In this document: piece by piece, positions 1 through 13,164 of the stretch | Layout of the letters: the number at the start of each line of letters is the position of its first letter | Position numbering within the stretch: the stretch's first letter is position 1 | Assembly (NCBI GenBank): GCA_018242605.1 | Contig: JAFEBP010000008.1 | Coordinates: 39,671 to 103,670 of the forward strand | DNA: 64,000 nucleotides | Direction: 5' to 3' | From: Planctomycetota bacterium | GTDB taxonomy: Bacteria > Planctomycetota > Phycisphaerae > Phycisphaerales > UBA1924 | Notes under the pieces: model-generated | Database searches by the model: none | What the model saw: the letters and a program-made list of their open reading frames with translations, nothing else | What the model was told of the DNA's origin: nothing | Translations under genes and position numbers: made by a program

Positions 1-2425
1 CGTGGTGGGGGGCTCGCTCCAGTTCTACGGGTCGGGCACACAGTCCGGCTCGTTCCAAGTCGATAGTTCCGCGTCCCTGCTCTTCTCGGATACGCACTCC
101 ATCACTTCCGGCGCCACCTTCACCGGCGCCGGGCTGGTGGGCATTGAGGGCGGATCGTCCACGTTCGGTCCGGGCGTCTCGATCCCCGTCGCCCGTGTCA
201 ACGGCGGCACGCTCATCGCGTCCAACGGCCTGACCATCACGGGCACGCTGAGCCTGCTCGGCGGCACGATCGCCGCGGCGGGCGTTCTTTCAACGCAGGC
301 GTTCTCCATATCGGGCGGCGCGATCACGGGCGAGGGCTCCCTCACGCTCGCGGGTGCATCGTCAATCAGCGGCGGCACACTTGCCAACACCGGCGAGGTT
401 CACTTCGCGGGCGTCACCACATGGAGTGCGGGCACCTTCTCCGGCACGGGCCGGGCGTACGTCGACGCCGGCGCGCAGCTCCTGCTGACCGGGGCCGCCA
501 CCAATCAGCGGGTTCTTTCCCGCGAGCTCATCAACAACGGATCGCTCACGTGGACCAACGACGGGGACCTGGCCTTCAACAACGGCACGCTCATCAACAA
601 CGGCGCGATGCTCATTGACTCCAACGTTTCCACGCCCGCCGCGTTCCGCGGCGGCGGTTCGGCGCTTCTCCGCAACAACGGCACGATCACCAAGCGCGGG
701 CTGGCCGCCTTCACCACCGCGACCGATCTTTCCTTTGACAATCCGGGGATCCTGGCCGTCGAGGGGGGCGCGGTGACCATCGGTGCAACACCCCAGGTCA
801 GCGGCACCACGGTCTTCGGGGGTGACTGGCGCATCTCCGGCGGGGGCTCGCTCGCCGTCACCAACGTCACATCCGTCCGCGCGATCGTTGCGGGGGCCTC
901 GCTCACCCTCGCTGATTCGGGGGCCTTCAGCGCGGTGTCAACACTCGCGACGCTCGGAGGATCGTTGAACCTGGAGAACGCCGGCGGCCGCACGCTGACT
1001 CCGTTCGGCGGGACGCTCACGAGCACCGGAAGCCTGCGCACCGGCCGCGGCAGCACGCTCAACCTCACGGGTGCGTTCGCGACCACCGGGACGCTTACCG
1101 CGCAGCTCGCGGGCGCCAACACGTCCGGACGGGTTGTCGCCACCGGCGGCGCATCGGCCGCGGGCGCTCTGGTGATCGAGCTCGCGCCGGGCTTTGTGCC
1201 GGGCGATGGTGACTCATTCGCCATCCTCTCGGGTGCGACGCGCTCGGGGACGTTCTCTCAGGTCACTTTTCCCCCTGCGAACCTGGGGATCAACTTCAGC
1301 ACGTCGTACACCGCCACGCAGGTCCGCATCGAGACTGCCGCGGGCGTCCCGGGCATCTGGACCGGCGCGGGCGATGGTCGCACGTGGTCGCAGGCGGAGA
1401 ACTGGGCGGGCGGGGTCGTCCCCGGCCCGGGCACCGACGTGTTCATCAGCGTCCCGGGCTCGCCCACGATCCTGATCAACGAGAACGCGGCGGCCCGCAG
1501 CATCACCTCCGACGAGGCCATCAGCGTGCTGGGCGGCGCGCGGCTTGAAGTCACCTCGGGCGGCCTCTCGACCATCAACGCTCCGTTCCGCGTCCTTGAC
1601 GGGGAACTCATCATCGACCCCTCGGCCACCATGACCGTGCTCGGCGCATTCGTCAACGCCGATCAAGTCCTGGTTCACGGCACGCTCGAGATGTTCGGCG
1701 GGGGCGTGCAGACCGGCACGTTCACGCTCGATCCGTCGGCGACGATCGATCTCGGCCGGACTCACACCTTCGCGGCGACTTCGGGGATCCTGGCCGCGTC
1801 GGGTGCTGTGCTCTCGGTATCCAGCGGCACGGCGACGTTCTCCGGTTCGATCGCCCCGATGGTGGACCTGGCCGTCGCCAGCCGCGCCAGCGTGAATCTC
1901 GCGGTGTCGTACACGCTGCGTTCGGTCACGAACAGCGGGCTGCTCAATCTTCAATCCAACACGCTCTCGGTGACGGGCAACTACACGCAGACCAGCACCG
2001 GCACACTGGTGATCGACCTGCTGACGGACTCGCGGTTCGGCAATCTGAGCGCGGCGGGCGACGTTTCGCTGAACGGGACGCTGACGCTGACCAACTCCGC
2101 GGGCTTTGATCCCAGCAATCCCTCGTACTACTTCTTCACCCTGACCCTCATCACCGGCGCGCACGTGAACGGCGACTTCTTCGGCGTTGACGCGTTCGCG
2201 CCCGCCGCGGGATCGTTCCTGGTTCGTCGTGAGGGCAACGCCGTCAACCTGCTGCACAACATCGCGGACTTCAACAACGACGGCGGCATCGACAGCGCCG
2301 ACGTCGAGGCTTTCTTCTATGCCTGGGAATCGGGCTTCGCGTGGGCCGATGCGAACGGCGACGGCGGCATCGATGCGGCGGACGTCGAGGCGTTCTTCGC
2401 GACCTGGGAGGTCGGCGGTCGGTGA
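1..2425 (+). CDS. Secreted beta-strand repeat protein with dockerin-like C-terminus (5' end outside window)
   Basis: The reading frame is open from the window edge to a TGA ending at 2425, so the true start lies upstream; 807 residues are visible. Most of it is Gly/Ser/Thr/Ala-rich with short repeats of the kind that build parallel beta-helices. Around residue 450 there is a GIWTGAGDGRTWSQAENW motif, also seen in different form in the giant protein at 37.5-48.8 kb. The last ~53 residues hold two EF-hand-like dockerin repeats (DFNNDGGIDSADVEAFF and DANGDGGIDAADVEAFF). Unlike two other proteins here it ends EVGGR rather than Gly-Cys. No catalytic domain is recognised. A role as an exported surface or matrix protein is inferred from composition. 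Confidence 0.8.
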   Translation, partial: VVGGSLQFYGSGTQSGSFQVDSSASLLFSDTHSITSGATFTGAGLVGIEGGSSTFGPGVSIPVARVNGGTLIASNGLTITGTLSLLGGTIAAAGVLSTQAFSISGGAITGEGSLTLAGASSISGGTLANTGEVHFAGVTTWSAGTFSGTGRAYVDAGAQLLLTGAATNQRVLSRELINNGSLTWTNDGDLAFNNGTLINNGAMLIDSNVSTPAAFRGGGSALLRNNGTITKRGLAAFTTATDLSFDNPGILAVEGGAVTIGATPQVSGTTVFGGDWRISGGGSLAVTNVTSVRAIVAGASLTLADSGAFSAVSTLATLGGSLNLENAGGRTLTPFGGTLTSTGSLRTGRGSTLNLTGAFATTGTLTAQLAGANTSGRVVATGGASAAGALVIELAPGFVPGDGDSFAILSGATRSGTFSQVTFPPANLGINFSTSYTATQVRIETAAGVPGIWTGAGDGRTWSQAENWAGGVVPGPGTDVFISVPGSPTILINENAAARSITSDEAISVLGGARLEVTSGGLSTINAPFRVLDGELIIDPSATMTVLGAFVNADQVLVHGTLEMFGGGVQTGTFTLDPSATIDLGRTHTFAATSGILAASGAVLSVSSGTATFSGSIAPMVDLAVASRASVNLAVSYTLRSVTNSGLLNLQSNTLSVTGNYTQTSTGTLVIDLLTDSRFGNLSAAGDVSLNGTLTLTNSAGFDPSNPSYYFFTLTLITGAHVNGDFFGVDAFAPAAGSFLVRREGNAVNLLHNIADFNNDGGIDSADVEAFFYAWESGFAWADANGDGGIDAADVEAFFATWEVGGR

Positions 2426-2634
2426 AGCGGTTGGTCAACCTGCACGGCTTGTGCGCTGCCGCGGTGATCCGGTGATCGCCGCGGCCTCGCTTTGTCATCG
2501 GCGTTATCGCCGGATCGAGTTTCGGCTGAGGTCGTTCGGGATCAGGGAAACTTCCCTGTTCATGAATCGGGCTGTGATCCTGTAGGATTCCGCGCTTCCG
2601 GCGGGGAGCAGTGGCACTACTGAGGGAGATCACC

Positions 2635-4938
2635 ATGCGTACATCCCGTTTCGTTCGTCGGTCGCTGAGCGGGCTGTTGATTGCCGCGGCGATGACGGCG
2701 GCGTCCGCGCAGTCGTTCACCACCGGGTTCACGTATCAGGGCCGGCTTGACGAGGCTGGAGTGCCCGCGGCGTCTTCGTACGACATGCGGTTCCGGCTGT
2801 ACACGCTGTCGGTCGGCGGCGTGCAGGTCGGGTCCACTCTTTCCGCGCTCAACATCACGCCGGAGAACGGCTGCTTCGCGGTGAAACTGGACTTTGGCAC
2901 GGGGGCCTACACCGGGCAGACGCGGTGGCTGGAGATCGACGTTGCGTACGCGGGTTCTAGCGGCTACACGACGCTCACGCCGAGGCGCGAGCTGACCGCC
3001 GCGCCGCACGCATCGTTCTCGCTCAACGCGCTGAGCGCGGCGACGGCCAACAACGCCCTGGCCCTCAACGGGCAGGCGGCGAGCTATTACCTGAACGCTG
3101 GGAATCTCAGCAGCGGCAGCGTTCCGGCGGCCCGGTTGACGGGTACGTATTCCTTCCCTCTCACCTTCTCCAACGCGTCGAACGTGTTCAGCGGTTCGGG
3201 GGCGGGCCTCATCAACCTGAACGCGACCAACCTGGCCACGGGCACGCTGGCGGACGCCAGGCTTTCATCGAATGTCGCGCTGCTGAACACCTACCAGACG
3301 TTCACCGCCACCAAGATCTTTAACGCCCCGATCGGCATCAACATCTCTCCGTACGACTCGGCGCTCCAGATCCGCAGTGAGGACTATTACACGCTGACTT
3401 CCAACAACACGCGGAGTGATTACGGCATCGCGATCCGCGGCATTCAGCGCGGCGGCGCCGACTCATACCCCGGGTACGGCGCGGGCGTGTTCGGAACTTC
3501 GGACACGGGCTCGGGCGTGGCGGGTTCCAGTGATTCGGGCTACGGCGTCTGGGGCGTCTGTGCAAACCCATCTTCGTCGGGTGACGGCGTCTACGGGCTG
3601 GCGCACGGCTCTGGCCGCGGCGTGTACGGCTTTGCGTACAGCAGCACGGCCGTTTCGCGGGGCGTGCGGGGCGACGCCAACAGCACCTCGGGCATCGGGG
3701 TTGAGGGCGTTGCGTACGCCACTACCGGCGGCACGGTGGGGGTGCGGGGTGAAACGGTGAGTTCCTCCGGCGTGGGAGTGCTGGGCGTGGCGAATGCCGC
3801 CAGCGGCGGGATCTACGGCGTCAAGGGAACCGTTGCTTCCGGCGGGTGGTTGCCCGCGGGTGTGTACGGCTACAGCGAATGGCAAACCACGACCGGGGGC
3901 GCTTCGGTGGTGGGCAGCCGGAGCGTTGACCTGTCGACGCATTCGATGCCGGTCTACGGCGGTGCGGTGGCGGGATTCTCCCAGGTGGGGCCGGCGGTTG
4001 TGGGTTGGTGCGATGGTTTGAGCACCTACGCCAATCCATTCGGGGTGTGGGGACGTTCAGCGAACACCACACTCTCCGACGCGGCGGGTGTTCTGGGCGA
4101 GGCGGACGGCTCCACCGCCACGGGTGTGCGCGGCTGGGCGAACTCAACCTCCGGGCTCAACTACGGCGGTCGCTTCGGAACGAACAGCGCGGGCGGCTAC
4201 GGCGTTCTGGGTGAGACCGCCGGCAACAGCACCAGCATCATCGGGGTTTCCGGGGTCAGCGGCAAGGGCGGCACCGGTGTGCGGGCCGAGTCCACCGTCA
4301 GAGGCGGCAACGGGGTGATCGCGATCGCCAACGGAACTTCCGCGTACGCCGTGTACGGCGAGAGCGACATCGGCTACGCCGGGTATTTCAATGGGAACGT
4401 CTATGTTTCTCGCAGCTTCACCGTGGCGGGCACCAAGAGCTTCATGATCGATCATCCGCTCGACCCGGCCAACAAGTACCTCCTGCACTCGTGCGTGGAG
4501 AGTGATCAGATGTTGAACATCTACCGCGGGAACGCGATGCTCGACTCCTCCGGCGAGGCGGTCGTGACTCTGCCCGCCTGGTTCGAGGCCGCGAACCGCG
4601 ACTTTTCGTATCAACTCACGCCGATCGGCGCGGCGGCGCCGTTGCTGCACGTTGCCGGCGAGATCGAGTCCAACTCCTTCCGCATCGCGGGCGGGCCGGC
4701 GGGCCTCAAGGTCTCATGGACTGTCACCGCGCTCCGCGACGATGCGTACGCCCGCACCAACCCGATGCAGGCGGAGCAGATCAAGCCCGCTCACGAACGA
4801 GGGACGTACCTGCACCCCGAACTATTCGGGAAGCCAGAGATGTTGAACGTGGTATCCGCCAAGAACTCGCTGCCCGTGCAGGTCAATCAGACAGTGACTC
4901 CGCCGCGGACTCAGACGATTTCACCCGCCGACCGTTGA
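2635..4938 (+). CDS. Secreted Gly-rich repeat protein of unknown function
   Basis: 767 residues from the ATG at 2635, chosen over an in-frame GTG at 2611 because GAGGGAGA lies just upstream and the product then opens with a signal peptide (MRTSRFVRRSLSG, then a hydrophobic stretch ending near ASAQS). An N-terminal domain (about 25-130, starting FTYQGRLDEAG) is followed by many short GVYG/GVWG/GVRG-type repeats (about 250-590) resembling fibre-like repeats. The conserved-looking C-terminal block begins KSFMIDHPLDPANKYLLH (about 603-700). The same kind of tail follows repeat regions in other large secreted bacterial proteins, but I cannot name the family. It is convergent with the next gene, seven bases apart. 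Confidence 0.75.
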   Translation: MRTSRFVRRSLSGLLIAAAMTAASAQSFTTGFTYQGRLDEAGVPAASSYDMRFRLYTLSVGGVQVGSTLSALNITPENGCFAVKLDFGTGAYTGQTRWLEIDVAYAGSSGYTTLTPRRELTAAPHASFSLNALSAATANNALALNGQAASYYLNAGNLSSGSVPAARLTGTYSFPLTFSNASNVFSGSGAGLINLNATNLATGTLADARLSSNVALLNTYQTFTATKIFNAPIGINISPYDSALQIRSEDYYTLTSNNTRSDYGIAIRGIQRGGADSYPGYGAGVFGTSDTGSGVAGSSDSGYGVWGVCANPSSSGDGVYGLAHGSGRGVYGFAYSSTAVSRGVRGDANSTSGIGVEGVAYATTGGTVGVRGETVSSSGVGVLGVANAASGGIYGVKGTVASGGWLPAGVYGYSEWQTTTGGASVVGSRSVDLSTHSMPVYGGAVAGFSQVGPAVVGWCDGLSTYANPFGVWGRSANTTLSDAAGVLGEADGSTATGVRGWANSTSGLNYGGRFGTNSAGGYGVLGETAGNSTSIIGVSGVSGKGGTGVRAESTVRGGNGVIAIANGTSAYAVYGESDIGYAGYFNGNVYVSRSFTVAGTKSFMIDHPLDPANKYLLHSCVESDQMLNIYRGNAMLDSSGEAVVTLPAWFEAANRDFSYQLTPIGAAAPLLHVAGEIESNSFRIAGGPAGLKVSWTVTALRDDAYARTNPMQAEQIKPAHERGTYLHPELFGKPEMLNVVSAKNSLPVQVNQTVTPPRTQTISPADR

Positions 4939-4945
4939 CGCCTGG

Positions 4946-5407
4946 TTACATCACCGGCCGGTTCAGTTCTGTTCGCCATTGTGCCGGGTCGGGACCGGAT
5001 TCCGGCCCGGCAACATAACTTTCCCAAGCACCCGCTCCCGGGGTGTGTCCGTTTGATCTGATCCATTCCATCAGTTCCTTCCACGCCGCGGCGAGACCTT
5101 CGTACGGACCGCGGTACACCGCCCTGATCACCTTGGCGGCGGGCAGCCGCCCGGGCTTGACCCGTCCCGATGCTTTGACTTCCCGCGTTACCGGCACGCC
5201 TACTTCGAGATCAAAGACTGCCGGATCGATGCTGAAATGAAGCGTAAACAACGGCCCGGCCGGCGCGATTCCCTGTCCCGCGAGGGTCGCCATGACCTCC
5301 TGGATCGCCGGGTGCATCACTTGCTTGATGTGGTCGCGCGGGACCGTGAGCCGCACGGCCGCGGACAACTGTTCCGTGGTCTGCGCCAACTGTGGTGATT
5401 CCAACAT
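4946..5407 (-). CDS. GyrI-like / AraC effector-binding-domain protein
   Basis: 153 residues. The start at 5407 (MLESPQLAQ) is preceded by GGCAGGAGAC, a good ribosome site; the frame is open further upstream but without matching character. The body resembles the stand-alone GyrI-like/SOUL effector-binding fold: an early strand (SAAVRLTVPRDHI), a middle helix, LFTLHFSIDPAVFDLEVGVP, then AVYRGPYEGLAAAWKELMEW and a C-terminal YVAGPES close to the family's 'E.Y' end. The family binds small hydrophobic ligands, hydrolyses cyclopropanoids, or inhibits gyrase; which applies here is not visible. No DNA-binding domain is attached. It lies convergently against the secreted repeat protein. Confidence 0.75.
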   Translation of the reverse strand: MLESPQLAQTTEQLSAAVRLTVPRDHIKQVMHPAIQEVMATLAGQGIAPAGPLFTLHFSIDPAVFDLEVGVPVTREVKASGRVKPGRLPAAKVIRAVYRGPYEGLAAAWKELMEWIRSNGHTPGAGAWESYVAGPESGPDPAQWRTELNRPVM

Positions 5408-5625
5408 GGTGCGTCTCCTGCCCCCATCACCAGCGTAGCACTTCCTTCCGCTCCTGCCCGGCGCGGCGGTGAGGGCCCGCCGGATCGGCCGGTTGGGATG
5501 GCTTTCTGCCCTGTTCGTGCCGTTTGTCCTGTTGCGGAGACGCTTGCACCTCGATTTCACGCCAGTTCCCGCCGCGCAGCCTGTGAATCGCCCCGCCCCT
5601 ACCCTCCCTCCCTATCCCACGGAGT

Positions 5626-8523
<2,898 letters not shown>

Positions 8524-8546
8524 ATTCTGGTACACGCTGAGCCGGA

Positions 8547-8568
8547 CCGGGCGCACGCCTAGGCCCGG
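8547..8568 (+). terminator. Possible hairpin terminator after alaS
   Basis: CCGGGC (8547-8552) can pair with GCCCGG (8563-8568) about 25 bases past the alaS stop. There is no following T-run, so intrinsic termination is only a possibility. The rest of the gap to 8772 shows no gene. Confidence 0.3.
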
Positions 8569-8771
8569 GGTCGGGGTGCGCGCCCACCCCTGCAACGATG
8601 TCGCACCCTCCCCGATAACTTCGGGTAGTCCGTTGCGGCCGTCGCCGCGGCGGGCGGTGGGAAAATTCGCGCGAGATTGGGGTCTGGCGCACAGTTCGGA
8701 GTCTATCTCAAGATCGTTGATCGGCGCCGCGAGAGCGCGCCGCAGTGGCGTCACGCCCGTGGGGGACCATC

Positions 8772-11700
8772 ATGAACAGCAGCACGGGATTCTTCGCTCG
8801 CCTTCTGGGCCGTACCGCCGGGACATCGGGCGCATTGCCAAGGTCGTTCGAGGCGCTCGAGCCTCGCCAGATGATGTACGCCAACGGCGACAGTTCCCAA
8901 CCTGTCCACCAATGGCTGACCGAACAGGCGGACAACCTGTTCATGGACCAGTTCGGATGGAGCTTTCTGACACAATCGGGCGCATCGGGCTATCTGCAGC
9001 AGGGAGCGCACGATGAAGATGTTCCCGACAGTTCCCCTCGCGGCCACTTCTGGCAGGACAGCGCCGGGCACGCGCGCACACTCGCCGGCGGGCTGCAGGA
9101 TGCTGTTTTCGGGTACTCGTTTGAGTCCGCCCCCGCCCGCGCCATCCGTTATCTCGGGAATCTGCCCAGCGCACCGTCGCTGACCGACACCAACACGCTG
9201 GTGCAGATCGGCTGGGTGGCGCACCTGATTGAGGACATGACCGTCCCGGCGCACGTGCTCAATGACTGGCATCTGCCGGGCGATGCCGATCCGTACCACG
9301 ATTGGGTCGACGGCGTGGAGTTCAAAGACAGCCGCGGAATGTTCGATTTCGGGCCGATCGCGAGCTTCAACAGCAACGACCCCACGCGGCGGATGAACTA
9401 CTACGCAGCGGGGTCTATTGATTCGAGTTCGCTGCGCCTTCCCAGCGACATCGCGACCCCGATCGCCGCGGGCGGCGATGCCGCGAACCGGCTCGTGGGT
9501 CTGATGTACGAGAACGCCGAACTCGCGGACGACTACGACAGCGGCGATGCCAACGGCGAAGTGGATCGGGGCGGGCGCCGCACCGACACCTACTACGGCA
9601 CGATCCTCGGTACGACGTTCTCGTACGACCACATCGGGTACGACTCCTGGTCTCGGGCGGAACTTGATTCGATGGCGAGGATCCTGGTCCCCCAGGCCGT
9701 TCGCTCCACCGCCGAGTGGTTCCGTGTGTTCTTTTCAGATCCACGCATCAACGCCGACGACCCGGTCGTCGGCTTCGTGAAGCTCACCAGCAAAGACGAG
9801 GCCCGCCCGCAGACGCTTCCGAATACCACGGTCTATCTGGACGCCATCGCGACGGACGAAGGAAAGGGCAACGCGGGCGTCGGGAAGGACTCCTTCGAGT
9901 ACGAGTTCCGCCGCCGCCGCATCGACGGCTCGGGCGGATGGAGCGCCTGGGCTGCGGCGATGGGCGCCTCGGTCGGGCCCGGCCGCCATGTTGATGACGG
10001 GTCGGCCGTCGTGCAGGGCCAATCACCCTTCGCCGGCAAGCACAGCGCGACGAACGAGTACACATTCGAGGCCGAGTCCGGGTATATCTACTCGTTCCGC
10101 GCCAAGGCCCGCGATGGGGGCGGCCGACAGGGGACGAGCGAGGAGTACTTCGTTCGCGTCGGCGCCGGCGCCACCGTCGTGGAGGTCATCGACCGGTCGG
10201 GCAGCATGCGGGGCGCGCCGCTGGATGCTGCGAAGAACGCCGCGCGGCTGTTCGCCGACCTGCTCCAGCCTCACGACCGCATCGGCGTGGTGGCCTTTGA
10301 CGACACCGCCTCGATCGTCTACTCGCTGGGCGACATCGACGAGGCCCGCACCGCGGTGGATGCGGCGAAGAACGCGATCGCTTCGATTTATGATGGCGGA
10401 AGCACGGCCATCGGCGAGGGCATCTTCCAGGCCGACTCGATGCTGGATAGCTACGCCGGCGAGCCAGGCCGCGCCATCATCCTGCTCAGCGACGGGCAGA
10501 ACAACGCGGGCCGCGATCCTCTCGACGTCATTGACCAGTACGTTGAGCAGGGGATCCGCATCTACACCATCGGGTTCGGCTCCGGCGCCGACGGGGCCAC
10601 GCTCAGCGGGATCGCGTCCGCCACCGGCGGGCAGTACTACTACGCGGCCTCCACCGGCGATTTGCAGCAGATTTATACCGCCATCCTTGGTCCGCTGAGC
10701 GGCCAGCGGAGCCTCGCGAATCAATCCCTGGCTATCTCTCCGGGCCAGACTCGCACGCAGTCCGTCTCCGTTCCCGGGGGGCGCACCGCCACATTCGGCG
10801 TCAACTGGGGCGGTAGTGATCTGGACCTCACGCTCATCGATCCTTCGGGGCGCACGATTGCGCCCACGCCGGTGACGTCTGTCGCAGAGGACTTCACCAA
10901 CATCGCCGCGTGGACGCCGCAGGGCCCGTGGGCGGTTGTCAACGACTCGGTGCTCGGCGGGGCCTGCGTGACCGAGAGCCCCGCGGGCCGCTACGCCAAC
11001 CTGATGGATGCCACGCTGACTTCCACGAATCGCATCGATGTGCCCACGGGGGTCGCGCCGGCCCTGGTGCTGCGCCACCGGTACGAGTTCGAGAGCAACT
11101 ACGACTATGCCGACGTCGAGGTCTCCGCCGACGGTTCGGCCTGGACGCGTGTCGCTCGGTTCACCGGCACGCGCGCCACGGCCCGCGAGGATCGCGTGGC
11201 GCTCGACGCCTACGCGGGCGAAAGCGTCTTCGTGCGGCTCAGGGCCACCTCCGACAGTTCCGTTACGGGCGATGGCTGGCTCATCGACTCCATCTCGCTC
11301 TCGGCATCGATCCTTCCCGACGGCGTCGAGTACATCACCGCGCCCACCTACGAGTTCTTTCGCGTCGCCAACCCGCAGCCGGGCAGTTGGACCATGAGCG
11401 TCCGCGCGGTTGATGTGCCCCGCGCGGACTACCCCTTCAACGCGTACGTGTACAACGACACGCGTCCGCCGCTGCCGCCCCGCGCGAGCATCGCCGATGT
11501 TTCCATCGCCGAAGGCGCGGCGGGCATCCGCTTGGCGACGTTCACGGTCTCGCTCACCTCCTCGTGGAACGGGCCCGTGAGCGTCCGCTACGCCACGCAG
11601 GATCTCACCGCCGCCGCGGGCCGCGATTACGACCCGACCCAGGGCCTTCTGACCATCCCCGCGGGCCAGCGTTCCGGCACATTCACCGTTCCCGTCCGCG

Positions 11701-13097
11701 GCGACCTGCTCCAGGAATCCGCGGAGACGTTCGCGGTGGGGATCAGCGATCCCACGAACTGCACGATCGCCGACGGCTCGGCCGTCGCGACCATTCTCAA
11801 TCAGTCGGTCCGCACGACTCCCTTCGGAGGCAAAACGAAGGCCATTTATACCGACGCGGCGGGAAAGACCGTGACCGCGACCCTCTCGAACGGCTCCGCG
11901 AGCCTGGTGTTCCTCGATAGCCAGACGACGCCGTTCGCCATCCGCGTTGATTCGTCGGGCGCCTCTTCCACGCTGAGCATCGCTTCCAAGACGCCCACGT
12001 CGCTGGGGCTCGTCACTTCTTCCACGGCGCTGGGCGCGTTGTCCGCCAAGACGGTCTCCTTCACGTCCGGGCTTTTCTTCGGCGGCGGCATCAAGACCAT
12101 CGTCGCCGCGAACATCGGCTCGGCGGTGACGCTGGGTCCCGCCGCGACCACGGTTATCACCGCCGATGTGCTGAACGACGCGCAGGTCTCCTCGAGCGCG
12201 GCGACCACTTCGATCACCGCGCGTTCCTGGACGGGCGATCAATCCGCACTGTCGGCGCTCGCGCTGGGTGCGATCAAGATCGCCGGAGACTTCACCGCGG
12301 ATATCACGGCGACGCGCGGGCTCAAGTCGCTCGCCATCAAGGGATCGCTCGTCAACGCCACGGTCTCGATTGCCGGCGCGATCGGGTCGTTCTCCGCCGG
12401 GGCGTTCCGGGGCAGCAGCATCGCGATCTCGGGCGTGGTCAAGAGCCTCAAGGCCGGCGACGTGAACGCTTCGGCGCTGCAGCTCTGGAACAGCGGTCCG
12501 ACCGCGCTCTCGTTCGCCAACGTTACCGATCTGGATCTGGCGTCGAACGCGCAGATCAAATCGATCGCCGTCACTTCCTGGCACAACGGGGGCGCCCGTG
12601 ACCGGATTGTGGCTCCTTCCATCGGCACGATCAGCTCCAAGGGCGACTTCGAGGCTTCGCTCGCGGTCAGCGGGGCGGTCGGCTCCGTCACCGCCAAGGG
12701 CTCGATCCGCCACGCGGATTGGCGGATCGGCGGAGATGTCAAGTCGATCGTCGCGGCCCGCATCGACGATTCACGCGTCTTCGTGGCGGTCTCGCCCGAC
12801 TCCACCATTCTCCCGGATTCCGTGCAGCAGTTCGTGAGCGGGCGCGGCACCATCGGCGCGATTTCGTGCACCGTCGGCTCGGTTGACACGCTCATCTCCG
12901 CGCCCACGATCGGCACGCTCAAGCTCGGCCGCCTCTCCGCGGCGCAGAGCGGCCGCATTCTCGGGGTCGCGGCTCGCAGCGTTAAATCGGTTGCGGCGGT
13001 GCAGGCGAGCGGCGCGAAGGTGGCGCTGGCGTCGCTGAACAACCCCGCTCAATCACGGGCGATTGACTCTCTGACGCTGCGACTCATACCGGGATGA
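8772..13097 (+). CDS. LEPR-XLL exported protein with PLC/P1-nuclease-like, VWA and Calx-beta domains
   Basis: 1441 residues from ATG 8772, with GGGGGACC upstream; the GTG at 8745 is the alternative. The N-terminus carries FEALEPRQMMY (LEPR at 29-32), the LEPR-XLL signature of exported planctomycete proteins. Residues ~40-330 look like a zinc-dependent phospholipase C/P1-nuclease fold: His46, GAHDED (His80), GHFW (His92), HLIEDMTVPAH (His151, Asp155, His161) and YHDW (His176). A von Willebrand A domain follows with MIDAS DRSGS (Asp474, Ser476, Ser478). A Calx-beta domain covers ~908-1000. The C-terminal ~440 residues are a beta-strand repeat ending LTLRLIPG. The substrate of the hydrolase-like domain cannot be told. 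A decayed relative of its C-terminus lies at 22556-22750. Confidence 0.85.
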   Translation: MNSSTGFFARLLGRTAGTSGALPRSFEALEPRQMMYANGDSSQPVHQWLTEQADNLFMDQFGWSFLTQSGASGYLQQGAHDEDVPDSSPRGHFWQDSAGHARTLAGGLQDAVFGYSFESAPARAIRYLGNLPSAPSLTDTNTLVQIGWVAHLIEDMTVPAHVLNDWHLPGDADPYHDWVDGVEFKDSRGMFDFGPIASFNSNDPTRRMNYYAAGSIDSSSLRLPSDIATPIAAGGDAANRLVGLMYENAELADDYDSGDANGEVDRGGRRTDTYYGTILGTTFSYDHIGYDSWSRAELDSMARILVPQAVRSTAEWFRVFFSDPRINADDPVVGFVKLTSKDEARPQTLPNTTVYLDAIATDEGKGNAGVGKDSFEYEFRRRRIDGSGGWSAWAAAMGASVGPGRHVDDGSAVVQGQSPFAGKHSATNEYTFEAESGYIYSFRAKARDGGGRQGTSEEYFVRVGAGATVVEVIDRSGSMRGAPLDAAKNAARLFADLLQPHDRIGVVAFDDTASIVYSLGDIDEARTAVDAAKNAIASIYDGGSTAIGEGIFQADSMLDSYAGEPGRAIILLSDGQNNAGRDPLDVIDQYVEQGIRIYTIGFGSGADGATLSGIASATGGQYYYAASTGDLQQIYTAILGPLSGQRSLANQSLAISPGQTRTQSVSVPGGRTATFGVNWGGSDLDLTLIDPSGRTIAPTPVTSVAEDFTNIAAWTPQGPWAVVNDSVLGGACVTESPAGRYANLMDATLTSTNRIDVPTGVAPALVLRHRYEFESNYDYADVEVSADGSAWTRVARFTGTRATAREDRVALDAYAGESVFVRLRATSDSSVTGDGWLIDSISLSASILPDGVEYITAPTYEFFRVANPQPGSWTMSVRAVDVPRADYPFNAYVYNDTRPPLPPRASIADVSIAEGAAGIRLATFTVSLTSSWNGPVSVRYATQDLTAAAGRDYDPTQGLLTIPAGQRSGTFTVPVRGDLLQESAETFAVGISDPTNCTIADGSAVATILNQSVRTTPFGGKTKAIYTDAAGKTVTATLSNGSASLVFLDSQTTPFAIRVDSSGASSTLSIASKTPTSLGLVTSSTALGALSAKTVSFTSGLFFGGGIKTIVAANIGSAVTLGPAATTVITADVLNDAQVSSSAATTSITARSWTGDQSALSALALGAIKIAGDFTADITATRGLKSLAIKGSLVNATVSIAGAIGSFSAGAFRGSSIAISGVVKSLKAGDVNASALQLWNSGPTALSFANVTDLDLASNAQIKSIAVTSWHNGGARDRIVAPSIGTISSKGDFEASLAVSGAVGSVTAKGSIRHADWRIGGDVKSIVAARIDDSRVFVAVSPDSTILPDSVQQFVSGRGTIGAISCTVGSVDTLISAPTIGTLKLGRLSAAQSGRILGVAARSVKSVAAVQASGAKVALASLNNPAQSRAIDSLTLRLIPG

Positions 13098-13113
13098 GGA
13101 TGCCGCGCGGGAA

Positions 13114-13145
13114 GCGGCCCCGCGCTCAATGAGCCGCGGGGCCGC
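13114..13145. terminator. Strong hairpin between convergent genes
   Basis: GCGGCCCCGCG (13114-13124) pairs perfectly with CGCGGGGCCGC (13135-13145); CTC and GAG inside the loop can extend the stem past one unpaired C. It sits between the stops at 13097 and 13165, so it may end transcription from both sides. No T-run is present. Confidence 0.55.
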
Positions 13146-13164
13146 GATGTGGGAGGGCGTTTGC

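Noticed and set aside
10023..12713. 896-codon antisense frame within the LEPR-XLL/VWA gene
   Set aside because: Arg/Asp/Gly-rich codon-bias shadow with no recognisable domain; the opposite strand has the VWA and Calx-beta domains.
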